From Faeciplasma sp900553675 (GTDB lineage Bacteria; Bacillota; Clostridia; Oscillospirales; Ruminococcaceae), in assembly GCA_958428235.1 (NCBI GenBank), contig CAUAFG010000002.1, positions 62,001-126,000 of the forward strand: 64,000 nt of DNA, read 5' to 3'. The notes beneath the pieces were generated by a model. That model was not told where the DNA came from, did no database searches, and worked only from the letters and a program-made list of their open reading frames with translations. Position numbers and translations under genes: made by a program. Positions 49,230 to 57,592 of the stretch are shown here, one piece after another (positions within the stretch are counted from its first letter, which is position 1; every line of letters begins with the position of its first letter).

Positions 49230-50198
49230 ATGGAATGGAAAGAACTTAAAATATATACCTCACATTCGGGTATAGAACCTCTTTCAAACGCTCTTATTAT
49301 GAGCGGAATAGAGGGCTTTGTTATCAACGATCCGGAGGACATCAGAGAATTTGAACGTAATAAAAACGCGTCTTGGGATTATATAGGCGAGGAGGTTTAC
49401 GAGCTTGTCGGCAAGGAAACTTATATCACCGTTTATATTCCGGATGATGAAACCGGTGCTGCCCAGCTTGAAGCTGTAAGCTCGGCTGTGGCTTGGCTTA
49501 AGAGTGCGGATGAAAAAGGCGAATACGGCGAGCTTAGAATATCTTCGGGAAGCATCAAAGAAGAGGACTGGGCTAACAACTGGAAGCAGTATTTCAAGCC
49601 GCTGAATATAGGCGAACGACTTGTCATAAAGCCCTCATGGGAGACTCTTCCGGAGGATAACAAGCGGATAGTACTTGAAATTGACCCTGAAACAAGCTTT
49701 GGAACAGGCAGACATCACACCACCCGCCTTTGCCTTGAGCTTTTAGAAAAGTATATAAAGCGCGGAGACACTGTCTGCGACCTTGGCTGCGGAAGCGGAA
49801 TAATCTCGATTGCCGCTATGCTTTACGGTGCTGAAAAAGCCGTCGCTGTAGACATATCGGCAGACGCCGAAAAGATTTCGCGAGAAAATGCCACAAAGAA
49901 CGGCATACCTGCCGAAAAGTATATTTCCTACTGCGGCGACGTTGTAACGGATGGGGCGTTGCGGCAAAAGGTAGGAAAGGGCTACACATTGGTTGCGGCA
50001 AACATAGTGGCGGATGTTCTTTTAGCTATGAAGGATGTTTTTGCCGACATAACAGCACCTGGCGGCACGCTTGTGCTTTCCGGCATTATCGACGGCAGGC
50101 AGGATGAAGTCTTCGGGGCTATAAAGCAAAAAGGCTTTACACTTATAGAATCAAGAAGCTGTGAAATGTGGAATGCCGCAGTATTTAAAAAATCATGA
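49230..50198 (+). CDS. prmA: Ribosomal protein L11 methyltransferase
   Basis: Trimethylates ribosomal protein L11 with SAM. The 322-residue protein has an N-terminal substrate-binding domain (EWKELKIYTSHSGIEPLSNAL, and DWANNWKQYFKPLNIGERLVI in parts) and a C-terminal methyltransferase domain (DPETSFGTGRHHTTRLCLELL, DLGCGSGIISIAA, NIVADVL). Its end overlaps the next gene by four bases (ATGA). Confidence 0.94.
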   Translation: MEWKELKIYTSHSGIEPLSNALIMSGIEGFVINDPEDIREFERNKNASWDYIGEEVYELVGKETYITVYIPDDETGAAQLEAVSSAVAWLKSADEKGEYGELRISSGSIKEEDWANNWKQYFKPLNIGERLVIKPSWETLPEDNKRIVLEIDPETSFGTGRHHTTRLCLELLEKYIKRGDTVCDLGCGSGIISIAAMLYGAEKAVAVDISADAEKISRENATKNGIPAEKYISYCGDVVTDGALRQKVGKGYTLVAANIVADVLLAMKDVFADITAPGGTLVLSGIIDGRQDEVFGAIKQKGFTLIESRSCEMWNAAVFKKS

Positions 50199-50839
50199 AT
50201 CCGATCGAAATAATATACGAAGATTCCGAGCTGTGCGTTGTCTGTAAGCCGCAGGGCATAGATTCGGAACATACGCTTACAAGTCTTGTCTCACAGAAGC
50301 TCGGATGTGATATTTACCCTGTTCATCGCCTTGATAAGGACGCCGGCGGCTTGATTTTACTTGCTAAGACTAAGCGCGCGGCGGCAAAGCTGACGGAATC
50401 AATGCAAAAAGGTGAGTTTGAAAAGTACTATCTGGCTATAGTCCTCGGAATGCCGGAGAAGCCTGAGGACAGGCTTGATGACTATTTGTATCACGACAAG
50501 CAGAAAAATAAGTCATATGTCGTAAAATCGGAGCGTAAAGGCATAAGGCTTGCCACACTTGAATATCAGACTGTCGGCTCGGCGATAGCGCTTGATGTAC
50601 CGGTAACTCTGCTGAGAATCAGACTTCACACCGGCAGAACCCATCAGATTAGGGTGCAGTTTGCATCCAGAAAGCATCCGCTTATTGGAGATATTAAGTA
50701 CGGCGGGAAAAAGGACGATATCAAGCTTTCGCTGTGGTCACATGAAATAAGCTTTAACCATCCGATAAGCGGAAAACGTCTTGACTTCAGGCTTTTGCCA
50801 CCTGATGCGTTTCCTTGGAATGTATTTAATTTTGCGTAA
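50195..50839 (+). CDS. RluA family pseudouridine synthase
   Basis: A 214-residue RNA pseudouridine synthase with the catalytic Asp in VHRLDKDAGGLILLAKT (about residue 49), then the KYYLAIVLG and RLHTGRTHQIRVQFA motifs. It lacks the N-terminal S4 domain, so it resembles the short RluA/TruC-like members; the RNA target is not predictable. It is translationally coupled to prmA. Confidence 0.87.
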   Translation: MNPIEIIYEDSELCVVCKPQGIDSEHTLTSLVSQKLGCDIYPVHRLDKDAGGLILLAKTKRAAAKLTESMQKGEFEKYYLAIVLGMPEKPEDRLDDYLYHDKQKNKSYVVKSERKGIRLATLEYQTVGSAIALDVPVTLLRIRLHTGRTHQIRVQFASRKHPLIGDIKYGGKKDDIKLSLWSHEISFNHPISGKRLDFRLLPPDAFPWNVFNFA

Positions 50840-50853
50840 GAATTACAGAATAT

Positions 50854-50888
50854 AACCCGCTCCGAACATAAAGTACGGCGCGGGTTTT
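50854..50888. terminator. Terminator between the pseudouridine synthase and cls
   Basis: AACCCGC (50854-50860) with GCGGGTT (50880-50886) plus an inner CCG/CGG pairing; TTTTG follows on the plus strand. It separates two converging genes. Confidence 0.65.
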
Positions 50889-50907
50889 GTGTGGTTTTGC
50901 AGAGCTT

Positions 50908-52434
50908 TTACATAAGCGGAGAAAATACCTTAAGGATAGCCTGAAGCAGAGCGTAAGGCGCACCTTTTTTGTTCAGCTGCTCTATGGTTACCTCCTGAGA
51001 TTTCTCCATAGTCTCCCAAAAGTCCGATTCGACCTCTTTCACGCACTTTGACTTGTATGCCAGAATACAGTTTTCAAAGTGCAGATAAAAGCTGCGGAAA
51101 TCAAAGTTTGCCGTTCCGACTACGCATATTTTGCCGTCGGCGGCTATAGACTTAGCATGAATAAATCCGGGGGTATATTCATATATTCTAACTCCGGCGT
51201 TCAGAAGCGCACGGTAATTTGAGCGTGTAACCGCAAAGACAGTTTTCTTGTCCGGAATATGCGGAGTGATTATTCTTACATCGACCCCGCTCATAGCGGC
51301 GTGGGTGAGGGCAGTGGTCATCTCGTTGTCCAGAATAAGATATGGAGTTGTGATGTAGAGGTTTTTAGTAGCACTGTTGATGATACCCAGATAGGCAAGC
51401 TCGCAGATAAGCTGGTCGTTTGATGGTCCGTCGGCATAGGGCTGAATGTAACCGTCTGATTCGCACTCAAAATCTCCGAGATATTCGTCGTAGTCGACCT
51501 TTGATTCCCCGCGGGAGAAGTGCCAAAGCTGCAAAAACGTCTCGGTCATTTTGGTAACAGCCTCGCCTTTTATCATAATTCCGGTGTCCTTCCAATGACC
51601 GAACCTTTCCACTTCGTTGATGTACTCGTCGGCAAGATTTATTCCGCCGGTGAAGGCTGTGTTTCCGTCGATAACAAGGATCTTGCGATGGTCGCGGTAG
51701 TTTAGGAAGGTGTCGAGCGAGGGGCGGATACGGTTGAATACCGAAACGCTTATGCCAAGCCCCTCAAGATATTTTTCATAGCCCTTTGGAAGCTTCTGAA
51801 CCGTTCCGAAATCGTCGTACATAAGTCTAACTTCAACGCCCTCGGATATTTTGGTTTTTAGTATTTCAAGTATGTCGCCAAACATCTTGCCCTGCTCGAT
51901 AATAAAATACTCCATGAAAATAAATTTTTCGGCACGGGTAAGCTCGCGCACAACCGCGTTAAAATACTCTTCTCCCGAAGAAAAATACTTGGCTGAGGTG
52001 TTTTTATATACAGGAGCATAGGCGGTTTTTTTGATGTATTTCATCTGTCGCGCTATTTCAGGATCTTCCGATTCTATTTCGTGGATGCTGTCGCCTTCGG
52101 AACTCATAGCGTTGCGCATCATCAGTCTGTAGCTTTTAAAGCGTTTTCCTATGCGATAGCTTTGTTTGGACTTTGCAAATATAAGATAAAGCGGCGCGCC
52201 CCAGATGGGGAATATAAGAACCGCTATTATCCATGTCAGCTTGAATGACGGATTCATGTCCTCGTTGGCTATGTCAAGAACGATCAGAATTGATATAATC
52301 GTTGTTACAACATAGTACCAAACAAATTTATTGGCTAAAGATATCACAAAATAGAATAACACGGCAAGCTGAATGAACGCAAGCAGAGCCGTTATGAATA
52401 TCTTCGACTGTAAGATTTTAAAAACCTTTTTCAA
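50908..52434 (-). CDS. cls: Cardiolipin synthase
   Basis: A membrane phospholipase-D-type enzyme that condenses two phosphatidylglycerols to cardiolipin. The 508-residue protein has two N-terminal helices (about 13-32 and 38-57) and two HKD motifs: HRKILVIDGNTAFTGG and HAKSIAADGKICVVGTANFD. The gene frame opens at a GTG (52443), but AGGAGG touches that codon, so TTG at 52434, eight bases from the ribosome site, is the better start (MKKVFKIL). It stands alone on the minus strand. Confidence 0.93.
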   Translation of the reverse strand: MKKVFKILQSKIFITALLAFIQLAVLFYFVISLANKFVWYYVVTTIISILIVLDIANEDMNPSFKLTWIIAVLIFPIWGAPLYLIFAKSKQSYRIGKRFKSYRLMMRNAMSSEGDSIHEIESEDPEIARQMKYIKKTAYAPVYKNTSAKYFSSGEEYFNAVVRELTRAEKFIFMEYFIIEQGKMFGDILEILKTKISEGVEVRLMYDDFGTVQKLPKGYEKYLEGLGISVSVFNRIRPSLDTFLNYRDHRKILVIDGNTAFTGGINLADEYINEVERFGHWKDTGIMIKGEAVTKMTETFLQLWHFSRGESKVDYDEYLGDFECESDGYIQPYADGPSNDQLICELAYLGIINSATKNLYITTPYLILDNEMTTALTHAAMSGVDVRIITPHIPDKKTVFAVTRSNYRALLNAGVRIYEYTPGFIHAKSIAADGKICVVGTANFDFRSFYLHFENCILAYKSKCVKEVESDFWETMEKSQEVTIEQLNKKGAPYALLQAILKVFSPLM

Positions 52435-52563
52435 CCCCAGCACCTCCTGAACAAATGCTTATACGGTCATTATACACCATTTTTCTTGCAATATCAATAG
52501 CAATATAACCTCATAAAAAGGTTACAAGTTGGTTACAGCAATATGACAGTTTGCAAAGAAGCA

Positions 52564-52592
52564 TTGACAATTGGGAGCTTGACTGTTAAAAT
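52564..52592 (+). promoter_or_regulatory. Promoter of the pseudokinase gene
   Basis: TTGACA (52564-52569), a 17-base spacer and TAAAAT (52587-52592), 81 bases before the start at 52674. Confidence 0.75.
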
Positions 52593-52673
52593 ATAAAAGA
52601 ATGTAAAGGTATGCAAACTTGATAGCGTGCAATTGTGAAAGTACATTGTCTTTTTGAAAGGAAAGATTTTTTA

Positions 52674-54461
52674 ATGAGCGAACATAAAATGCTGTGTATG
52701 GGCTGTATGGAGCCGATAGAAGATGAAAATAGCAGCGTATGTCCTTTTTGCGGGTATGACGATTCATCTTTGAATCCGCCTTCTTATCTTCAGCCCAAGA
52801 CTGTTCTGGATTCGAGATATATCGTGGGAAGATTACTCAGCTTCAACGGTGAATCCGCACTGTATATAGGATATGATAATACAGAAGGCGCAAAGGTGTT
52901 TATCCGCGAGTATATGCCAGACGCTATTTGTCAGCGCATGGCAGGAACTGCCGAGCTTGTTGTAAATCAGTCTTCTTTGGTGCAGTACAAAAATTATCTG
53001 TCGGAATTTGTCGAGCTTAACAAATCGCTTATGAGGTTCAGAACAATGTCTCATATTATAGCCCCGAGCGATATGTTCTATGCCAACAATACCGCCTATT
53101 CAGTCATGCCGTATTGCGACGGAATAACCTTAAAGCAGTATCTTGCAGATAATGCAGGTGAGCTTAGCTGGGAGCAGGTTAAAAAGCTGTTTCCTCCGCT
53201 GCTTACAACCTTGGGATGCCTACATAATGCGGGCATAGTTCACAGGGGAATCAGTCTTGAAAATATACTTGTCACCGATAAGGTTGAGCTGCGCCTGACC
53301 GGATTCTCTATTTCCGAGATAAGAACTGTAAATACCGATCTTGCGCCCGAGCTTTATCCCGGATATTCCGCTCCCGAACAATATGCTGCCGCCGATTGGG
53401 ACGGCACATGGACTGATGTTTACGCTGTAGCTGCGGTTATGTACCGTCTGCTTACCGGATGTATGCCGACGGAAGCCATGGCAAGAGTCAGCAACGAATC
53501 ACTTTTGGAACCCTGCAAAATTAATCCTCATGTACCGGCGAATATCTCAAAGGTCATAATGCAGGCAATGCAGCTTTCCTGCCAGCAGAGGATTCAGACA
53601 ATAACCGACTTTGTAACAAAGCTTTTTGAGCAGCCAAGCTATATGAACAAGCTGCCGATGGGCGCAACACAGACAATACCGATAAACGTTACGGATAAAG
53701 ACCGCAGAAACAGCTCTGCCGGCAAGAAAAAGAAGAAAAAGAAATCCAACATCGGAATGTTCATCGGAGCGGTTATACTGGTAGTAATAGTAGTTGCGGC
53801 GTTCTTTGCACTGATAATGATGCTCTTCCCGGATGATGCCAATGATAATCCAAATGTCCCCGATGTAACCGACAACACTCCGCCGGTTGTCACAACCACC
53901 GATACCTCCGCTCCCGTGCCTACGGCTCCACCGATAAGTGTTGAGCAGCCCCCTGTTACAGAGGCGACAAAGCCGCAGGGAACAATGTTTGTTATGCCTG
54001 ATCTGAAGGGCAAGAAGTATACATCTGTAGTTGAGAGCGACACATGGAAGGATCGGCTTGAATTTGAAGCTGTTTACGAGTATTCCGAAGAATACGAGCG
54101 CGGACTTATATTCGACCAGGATATTCCCGGCGGAACCGACCTTTATCCGGTTCAGAAGGTAAAGCTGTTTGTAAGTCAGGGTCTTTCAGTGGTTGATATT
54201 CCCGACTTTATGAAGATTGATGAGTTCACCGGCTTCTGGGTAAGAATGACAAAGGACGAATACGTTGCGATTCTTAACGAGCTTAATATCAAATACAAAT
54301 TCAGGGATCTTAATACTCCCACCGAACAGTCAGGACTGGTAATGGGTGTATACTGCAAGGAAAGCGGCGACGGAGTAGGCGGTAAGATAAACGTTAAGGA
54401 TGGCAATACTCTTTATGTAGATATATCAGTATTTTCACCCGACCTTGATGCTGCTGGATAA
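52674..54461 (+). CDS. Membrane pseudokinase with zinc ribbon and PASTA-like repeats
   Basis: A 595-residue protein. A zinc ribbon (C8, C11, C23, C26) precedes a Ser/Thr-kinase-like domain (about 45-320), a poly-Lys stretch, one membrane helix (about 358-384), a Thr/Pro linker and two PASTA-like modules outside (about 437-500 and 505-590). The kinase core has lost its catalytic residues: the ATP lysine position reads IREYMP instead of IKEYFP, HRD is HRG (190-192), DFG is TGF (209-211), and the Gly loop is degenerate. It should be a scaffold or sensor, not an active kinase. Start at 52674 after GAAAGGAAAG. Confidence 0.82.
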   Translation: MSEHKMLCMGCMEPIEDENSSVCPFCGYDDSSLNPPSYLQPKTVLDSRYIVGRLLSFNGESALYIGYDNTEGAKVFIREYMPDAICQRMAGTAELVVNQSSLVQYKNYLSEFVELNKSLMRFRTMSHIIAPSDMFYANNTAYSVMPYCDGITLKQYLADNAGELSWEQVKKLFPPLLTTLGCLHNAGIVHRGISLENILVTDKVELRLTGFSISEIRTVNTDLAPELYPGYSAPEQYAAADWDGTWTDVYAVAAVMYRLLTGCMPTEAMARVSNESLLEPCKINPHVPANISKVIMQAMQLSCQQRIQTITDFVTKLFEQPSYMNKLPMGATQTIPINVTDKDRRNSSAGKKKKKKKSNIGMFIGAVILVVIVVAAFFALIMMLFPDDANDNPNVPDVTDNTPPVVTTTDTSAPVPTAPPISVEQPPVTEATKPQGTMFVMPDLKGKKYTSVVESDTWKDRLEFEAVYEYSEEYERGLIFDQDIPGGTDLYPVQKVKLFVSQGLSVVDIPDFMKIDEFTGFWVRMTKDEYVAILNELNIKYKFRDLNTPTEQSGLVMGVYCKESGDGVGGKINVKDGNTLYVDISVFSPDLDAAG

Positions 54462-54581
54462 TGTCTTCGGCTTTACGGATTCAACTTATTATCAGCGCTG
54501 ATTTGCTTGCAGAACATATGAAAAGAAGCTTCTTTTCGCACGATTTCCTTTGTTTTGTTGAAATTTGAACAGATAATTTGA

Positions 54582-54612
54582 AAAATACGCATCATTTTTT
54601 GGTGCGTATTTT
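54582..54612 (+). terminator. Terminator after the pseudokinase gene
   Basis: AAAATACGCA (54582-54591) pairs with TGCGTATTTT (54603-54612), ending in T residues. The rest of 54462-54734 holds the pfkA promoter and no coding frame. Confidence 0.85.
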
Positions 54613-54625
54613 ATTGTCAAAAATA

Positions 54626-54654
54626 TTGACAATTACTCATTGTAATGATATGCT
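54626..54654 (+). promoter_or_regulatory. Probable promoter of pfkA
   Basis: TTGACA (54626-54631), a 17-base spacer and TATGCT (54649-54654). A second TATAAT at 54681-54686 lacks a good -35. Confidence 0.6.
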
Positions 54655-54734
54655 TAATGTGTTCATGGCGAACGGCATTGTATAATATTATTGGCTGCCG
54701 TTGTAATTAAGTTAATACTTAACGGAGGTTAATC

Positions 54735-55697
54735 ATGTCAAGAACAATAGGAATTCTTACCAGCGGCGGGGACGCCCCCGGAATGAACGCCGCAATTCGT
54801 GCGGTGGCAAGAGCAGCACTTTATAAAGGATACAAAGTTATTGGAATAAGAAGAGGATATCAGGGACTTATAGACGGCGATCTTTTTGAAATGGGTCCCA
54901 GAGATGTTTCTGATATAGTACAGCGCGGCGGAACAATGCTTTTCACCGCACGAAGCAAAGCTTTTATGACGATTGAGGGTCAGCAGGCTGCAAAGCAGAG
55001 ATGCGATGAAGTCGGAATAGATACCCTTGTCTGCATAGGAGGAGACGGCACTTATCGCGGTGCTTTGGATATTTCAAAGCTTGGAGTAAGATGCATAGGC
55101 ATACCCGGAACTATCGACAACGATATTTCCTGCACCGAATATACCATCGGTTTTGATACCGCTGTCAACACCTGTGTTGAAATGATAGACAAGATAAAGG
55201 ACACCGAAATGTCCCACAGCCGCTGCTCGGTTATCGAAGTAATGGGCAGACACGCGGGTCATATAGCCGTAAACGTCGGCGCAGCTACAGGCGCCACCGA
55301 GGTTATAACCGTTGAAAGACCGTATGATCTTGATGAAATTTGCGAAAAGATTCTTGAGCAGAAGGCAACAGGCAAAAAGCACTTTGAAATAGTTGTAGCT
55401 GAGGGAATAGGCGGTTCGGAAGATATTGCAAAGTATATTCAGGAGCATACCGGTATCGATTCGAGAGCCACAGTTTTAGGCTATGTTCAGCGCGGAGGAG
55501 CTCCTTCGGCACATGACAGAATTATTGCCGCAAGAATGGGCTGTTACGCTGTTGAGCTTATAGAAAGCGGTGCGTATAACAGAATTATCGCGGTTAAAAA
55601 CAACAAGCTTGTTGATTACGATATTGATGAAGCGCTTGCAATGAGCAAGAAGTATGACGAGCATCTTCATAAGCTTTTAAGCGCGCTTTCACTTTAA
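54735..55697 (+). CDS. pfkA: ATP-dependent 6-phosphofructokinase
   Basis: Phosphorylates fructose-6-phosphate, the committed step of glycolysis. The 320-residue protein matches the bacterial tetrameric enzyme: ILTSGGDAPGMNAAIRA, the GGDGTY ATP site, catalytic GTIDNDI (Asp near 127) and EVMGRHAGHIA. Gly104-type GGDGTYRG favours ATP rather than pyrophosphate as donor. The ATG follows AACGGAGG. No pyruvate kinase gene follows, unlike in many Firmicutes. Confidence 0.96.
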   Translation: MSRTIGILTSGGDAPGMNAAIRAVARAALYKGYKVIGIRRGYQGLIDGDLFEMGPRDVSDIVQRGGTMLFTARSKAFMTIEGQQAAKQRCDEVGIDTLVCIGGDGTYRGALDISKLGVRCIGIPGTIDNDISCTEYTIGFDTAVNTCVEMIDKIKDTEMSHSRCSVIEVMGRHAGHIAVNVGAATGATEVITVERPYDLDEICEKILEQKATGKKHFEIVVAEGIGGSEDIAKYIQEHTGIDSRATVLGYVQRGGAPSAHDRIIAARMGCYAVELIESGAYNRIIAVKNNKLVDYDIDEALAMSKKYDEHLHKLLSALSL

Positions 55698-55979
55698 TCG
55701 TTTTCATATATTCGCAAAATAAGAGTAGGAATCCGAGCGTAATTCTTATTTCAGCTTTGAGAGGCAGAGAAAATTGACGCTTTAAAAAGCAAGATAAGTA
55801 TGAGTGCCGCAAAGACGGGGAGTTGCTTTGCGGACGAAATGGCAGCGTAATATATGTGCTGTCTGCGGTTCGGCTTCCGCATCCCGCTTAACGTGCATAC
55901 AGCTTTGCTGATGATAGCTTTTCATGATAACTATCCATGCATATTAAGCAAAAAATTATGTATTGGAGGTTGAATTATC
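55698..55979 (+). promoter_or_regulatory. Structured untranslated leader before folT
   Basis: A 282-base gap without a credible ORF but rich in pairing: AAATAAGA/TCTTATTT around 55718-55750 (perhaps the pfkA terminator); CCGCAAAG (55807-55814) with CTTTGCGG (55826-55833) inside TGCC/GGCA; TGCGG/CCGCA around 55864-55881; and GCTGT/ACAGC enclosing the latter (55858-55905). A TTGACG at 55774 may be a -35. The layout resembles a riboswitch leader, but I could not match it to the tetrahydrofolate aptamer or another known class. Confidence 0.45.
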
Positions 55980-56852
55980 ATGAAAAGCTTTTTTTCAAGG
56001 CTCGGAAACTTTTTCCGAAAAAGCAGCTCTAAGCTCGGAGAGCGTTTGAAGGATAACATGTTTATCCGCTCGGCAAAGGAACTGAAAAGCATACGTTGTC
56101 TGTGCGTTACGGCTATGCTTATAGCGCTGGATTTAGCGCTTAAGCTTTTTGTCGGCATACAGGTGACGGATTCTATGAAGATATCCTTTGCTTTTATTGC
56201 AATTGCTTCAATAGGAATGCTTTACGGACCCACGGTCGGCTTTGCTGCCGGAATCATAACCGATTTACTTGGCTTTATCATTAAGCCAACCGGCGCATTT
56301 GACATAAGGTTTACGCTTATCGAAGCTTTGGGAGCGCTGATTTATGGTCTTTTCCTTTACAACGCGGTAAACGGAAAATGGCTTCTTCCGAGAATAATCG
56401 CAGCAAAGACAACGGTTGTAATCATCTGCAACCTCTGGCTGACGACATGGGCGATAGCAAGCGTGGCGGGAAAGGGATTTCTTGTTATGCTTCCCGCAAG
56501 AGTAATATCAAACCTTGCATTGCTTCCTGTTGACGTATTCCTACTTGCACTGTTCCTTCCAAGCGTTCTCAGAACGTATAATACCGTGTTCAAGGGCGTA
56601 AGAAAGGTTAAGGAGAATGCTGTGTTCACAGACAGCGGCTTTGCTACAGCGCTGATGTATATAGTCTGTCTGCTTCTTGTCATTATGTGCTGTGTAGGTC
56701 TTTCCGAGCAGGATCTTAAAACCAAAAATTCCGACCTTAAGAAAACCGTTGCGGCTCAGTCGGAAACCATTGAAAGAATGCAGTCGGAAATCGACAAGCT
56801 TTATGAAAATGCGGGCATTGACAAGCCTGTAATCGAAGAACCCGCGGAATAA
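55980..56852 (+). CDS. folT: Folate ECF transporter S component, FolT family
   Basis: A 290-residue membrane protein that binds folate and is powered by the shared EcfA1-A2-T module. The core (residues about 40-200) has six helices and the FolT pattern MLIALDLALKLFVGIQ, KISFAFIAIASIGMLYGPTVG, DLLGFIIKPTGAFD and GLIYGLFLY-like ALIYGLFLY. Unlike usual FolT proteins of about 170-200 residues it has a basic amphipathic N-terminal extension, a seventh helix (about 221-238) and a coiled-coil tail (KNSDLKKTVAAQSETIERMQ onward) ending in EEPAE. SD TTGGAGG precedes the ATG. Confidence 0.85.
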   Translation: MKSFFSRLGNFFRKSSSKLGERLKDNMFIRSAKELKSIRCLCVTAMLIALDLALKLFVGIQVTDSMKISFAFIAIASIGMLYGPTVGFAAGIITDLLGFIIKPTGAFDIRFTLIEALGALIYGLFLYNAVNGKWLLPRIIAAKTTVVIICNLWLTTWAIASVAGKGFLVMLPARVISNLALLPVDVFLLALFLPSVLRTYNTVFKGVRKVKENAVFTDSGFATALMYIVCLLLVIMCCVGLSEQDLKTKNSDLKKTVAAQSETIERMQSEIDKLYENAGIDKPVIEEPAE

Positions 56853-56875
56853 ATCGTCAATAGCCGATATAATAC

Positions 56876-56926
56876 AATTAATTCCTTGTGCAAACGCATA
56901 TTCCGCGGCTGCGCAAGGAATTAATT
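56876..56926 (+). terminator. Long hairpin terminator after folT
   Basis: A 17-bp stem with one G-T pair: left arm 56876-56892 (AATTAATTCCTTGTGCA) and right arm 56910-56926, followed by TTGCG. Confidence 0.75.
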
Positions 56927-56960
56927 TTGCGTAAAACCCAACAAATTGTAGATATACTAC

Positions 56961-56989
56961 TTGTAATTCACAATAATTTGTGCTATAAT
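56961..56989 (+). promoter_or_regulatory. Promoter of the ylbF-mutS-mutL-miaA operon
   Basis: TTGTAA (56961-56966), a 17-base spacer and TATAAT (56984-56989), leaving a 150-base leader before the first gene. No strong fold was seen in the leader. Confidence 0.7.
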
Positions 56990-57149
56990 AAATCCGTATC
57001 TAATGTGCCGATTTATCGATTCGGTACTGTAGCCCTGTATTATAATTTAGGAAAGGATATTATAGCTTGATTTGCAAAATGATAAGTCAGACTATAATCA
57101 CTCCGCACCTGATATAATAAATATTCAGAATTTTTTAGGAGAGAAAACT

Positions 57150-57557
57150 ATGGATGTTATTTCATTATCACGCGAATTGGGCGCAGCTATTCAGGCTGAC
57201 CCCAGATATTCAAGATATCTTGAAGCTAAGGATTTGAACGACAAGGACGAAGAGCTTCAGAAGCTTATCAGCGAGTTCAATCTCGGCAGAATGCAGCTCA
57301 ATCAGGAAATGTCCAAAAAAGAAAATAAGAGCGAGGATAAAATCGCCGAGCTTAATCAGAAAATAAGGGCGCTTTACGGTCAGATCATGACCAACAAGAA
57401 TATGTCTGCATATAACGAAGCAAAGGGCGAGATGGACAGAATGCTCGACCAGATCAACAACATCATCACCCTTTCAGCCAACGGCGAGGATCCTTATACC
57501 TGTCCGGCTGAGCATCAGTGCACCGGTAGCTGTTCCACCTGCGGCGGCTGTCACTAA
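57150..57557 (+). CDS. YlbF/YmcA family protein with C-terminal cysteine cluster
   Basis: A 135-residue helical protein: MDVISLSRELGAAIQADPRYSRYLEAK, then LQKLISEFNLGRMQLNQEM and a second long helix. This is the Com_YlbF family; in Bacillus YlbF, YmcA and YaaT form an iron-sulfur-bearing complex that directs RNase Y in mRNA processing and affects competence and sporulation. The last 20 residues hold five Cys and a final His (CPAEHQCTGSCSTCGGCH), a likely metal or Fe-S site. The start at 57150 follows AGGAGAG. It precedes mutS, as ymcA does in Bacillus. Confidence 0.85.
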   Translation: MDVISLSRELGAAIQADPRYSRYLEAKDLNDKDEELQKLISEFNLGRMQLNQEMSKKENKSEDKIAELNQKIRALYGQIMTNKNMSAYNEAKGEMDRMLDQINNIITLSANGEDPYTCPAEHQCTGSCSTCGGCH

Positions 57558-57592
57558 AACACAGAAATATTTATTGGGAGTGAGTTCAAAAA

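Noticed and set aside
55720..55979. Tetrahydrofolate riboswitch before folT
   Set aside because: The context fits, and GAGTAG at 55724 is reminiscent, but the following conserved blocks and the closing stem are not seen; reported only as an unassigned structured leader.
56888..57070. A 60-codon ORF between folT and the ylbF-like gene
   Set aside because: It lies in the folT terminator and a promoter, and has no ribosome site.
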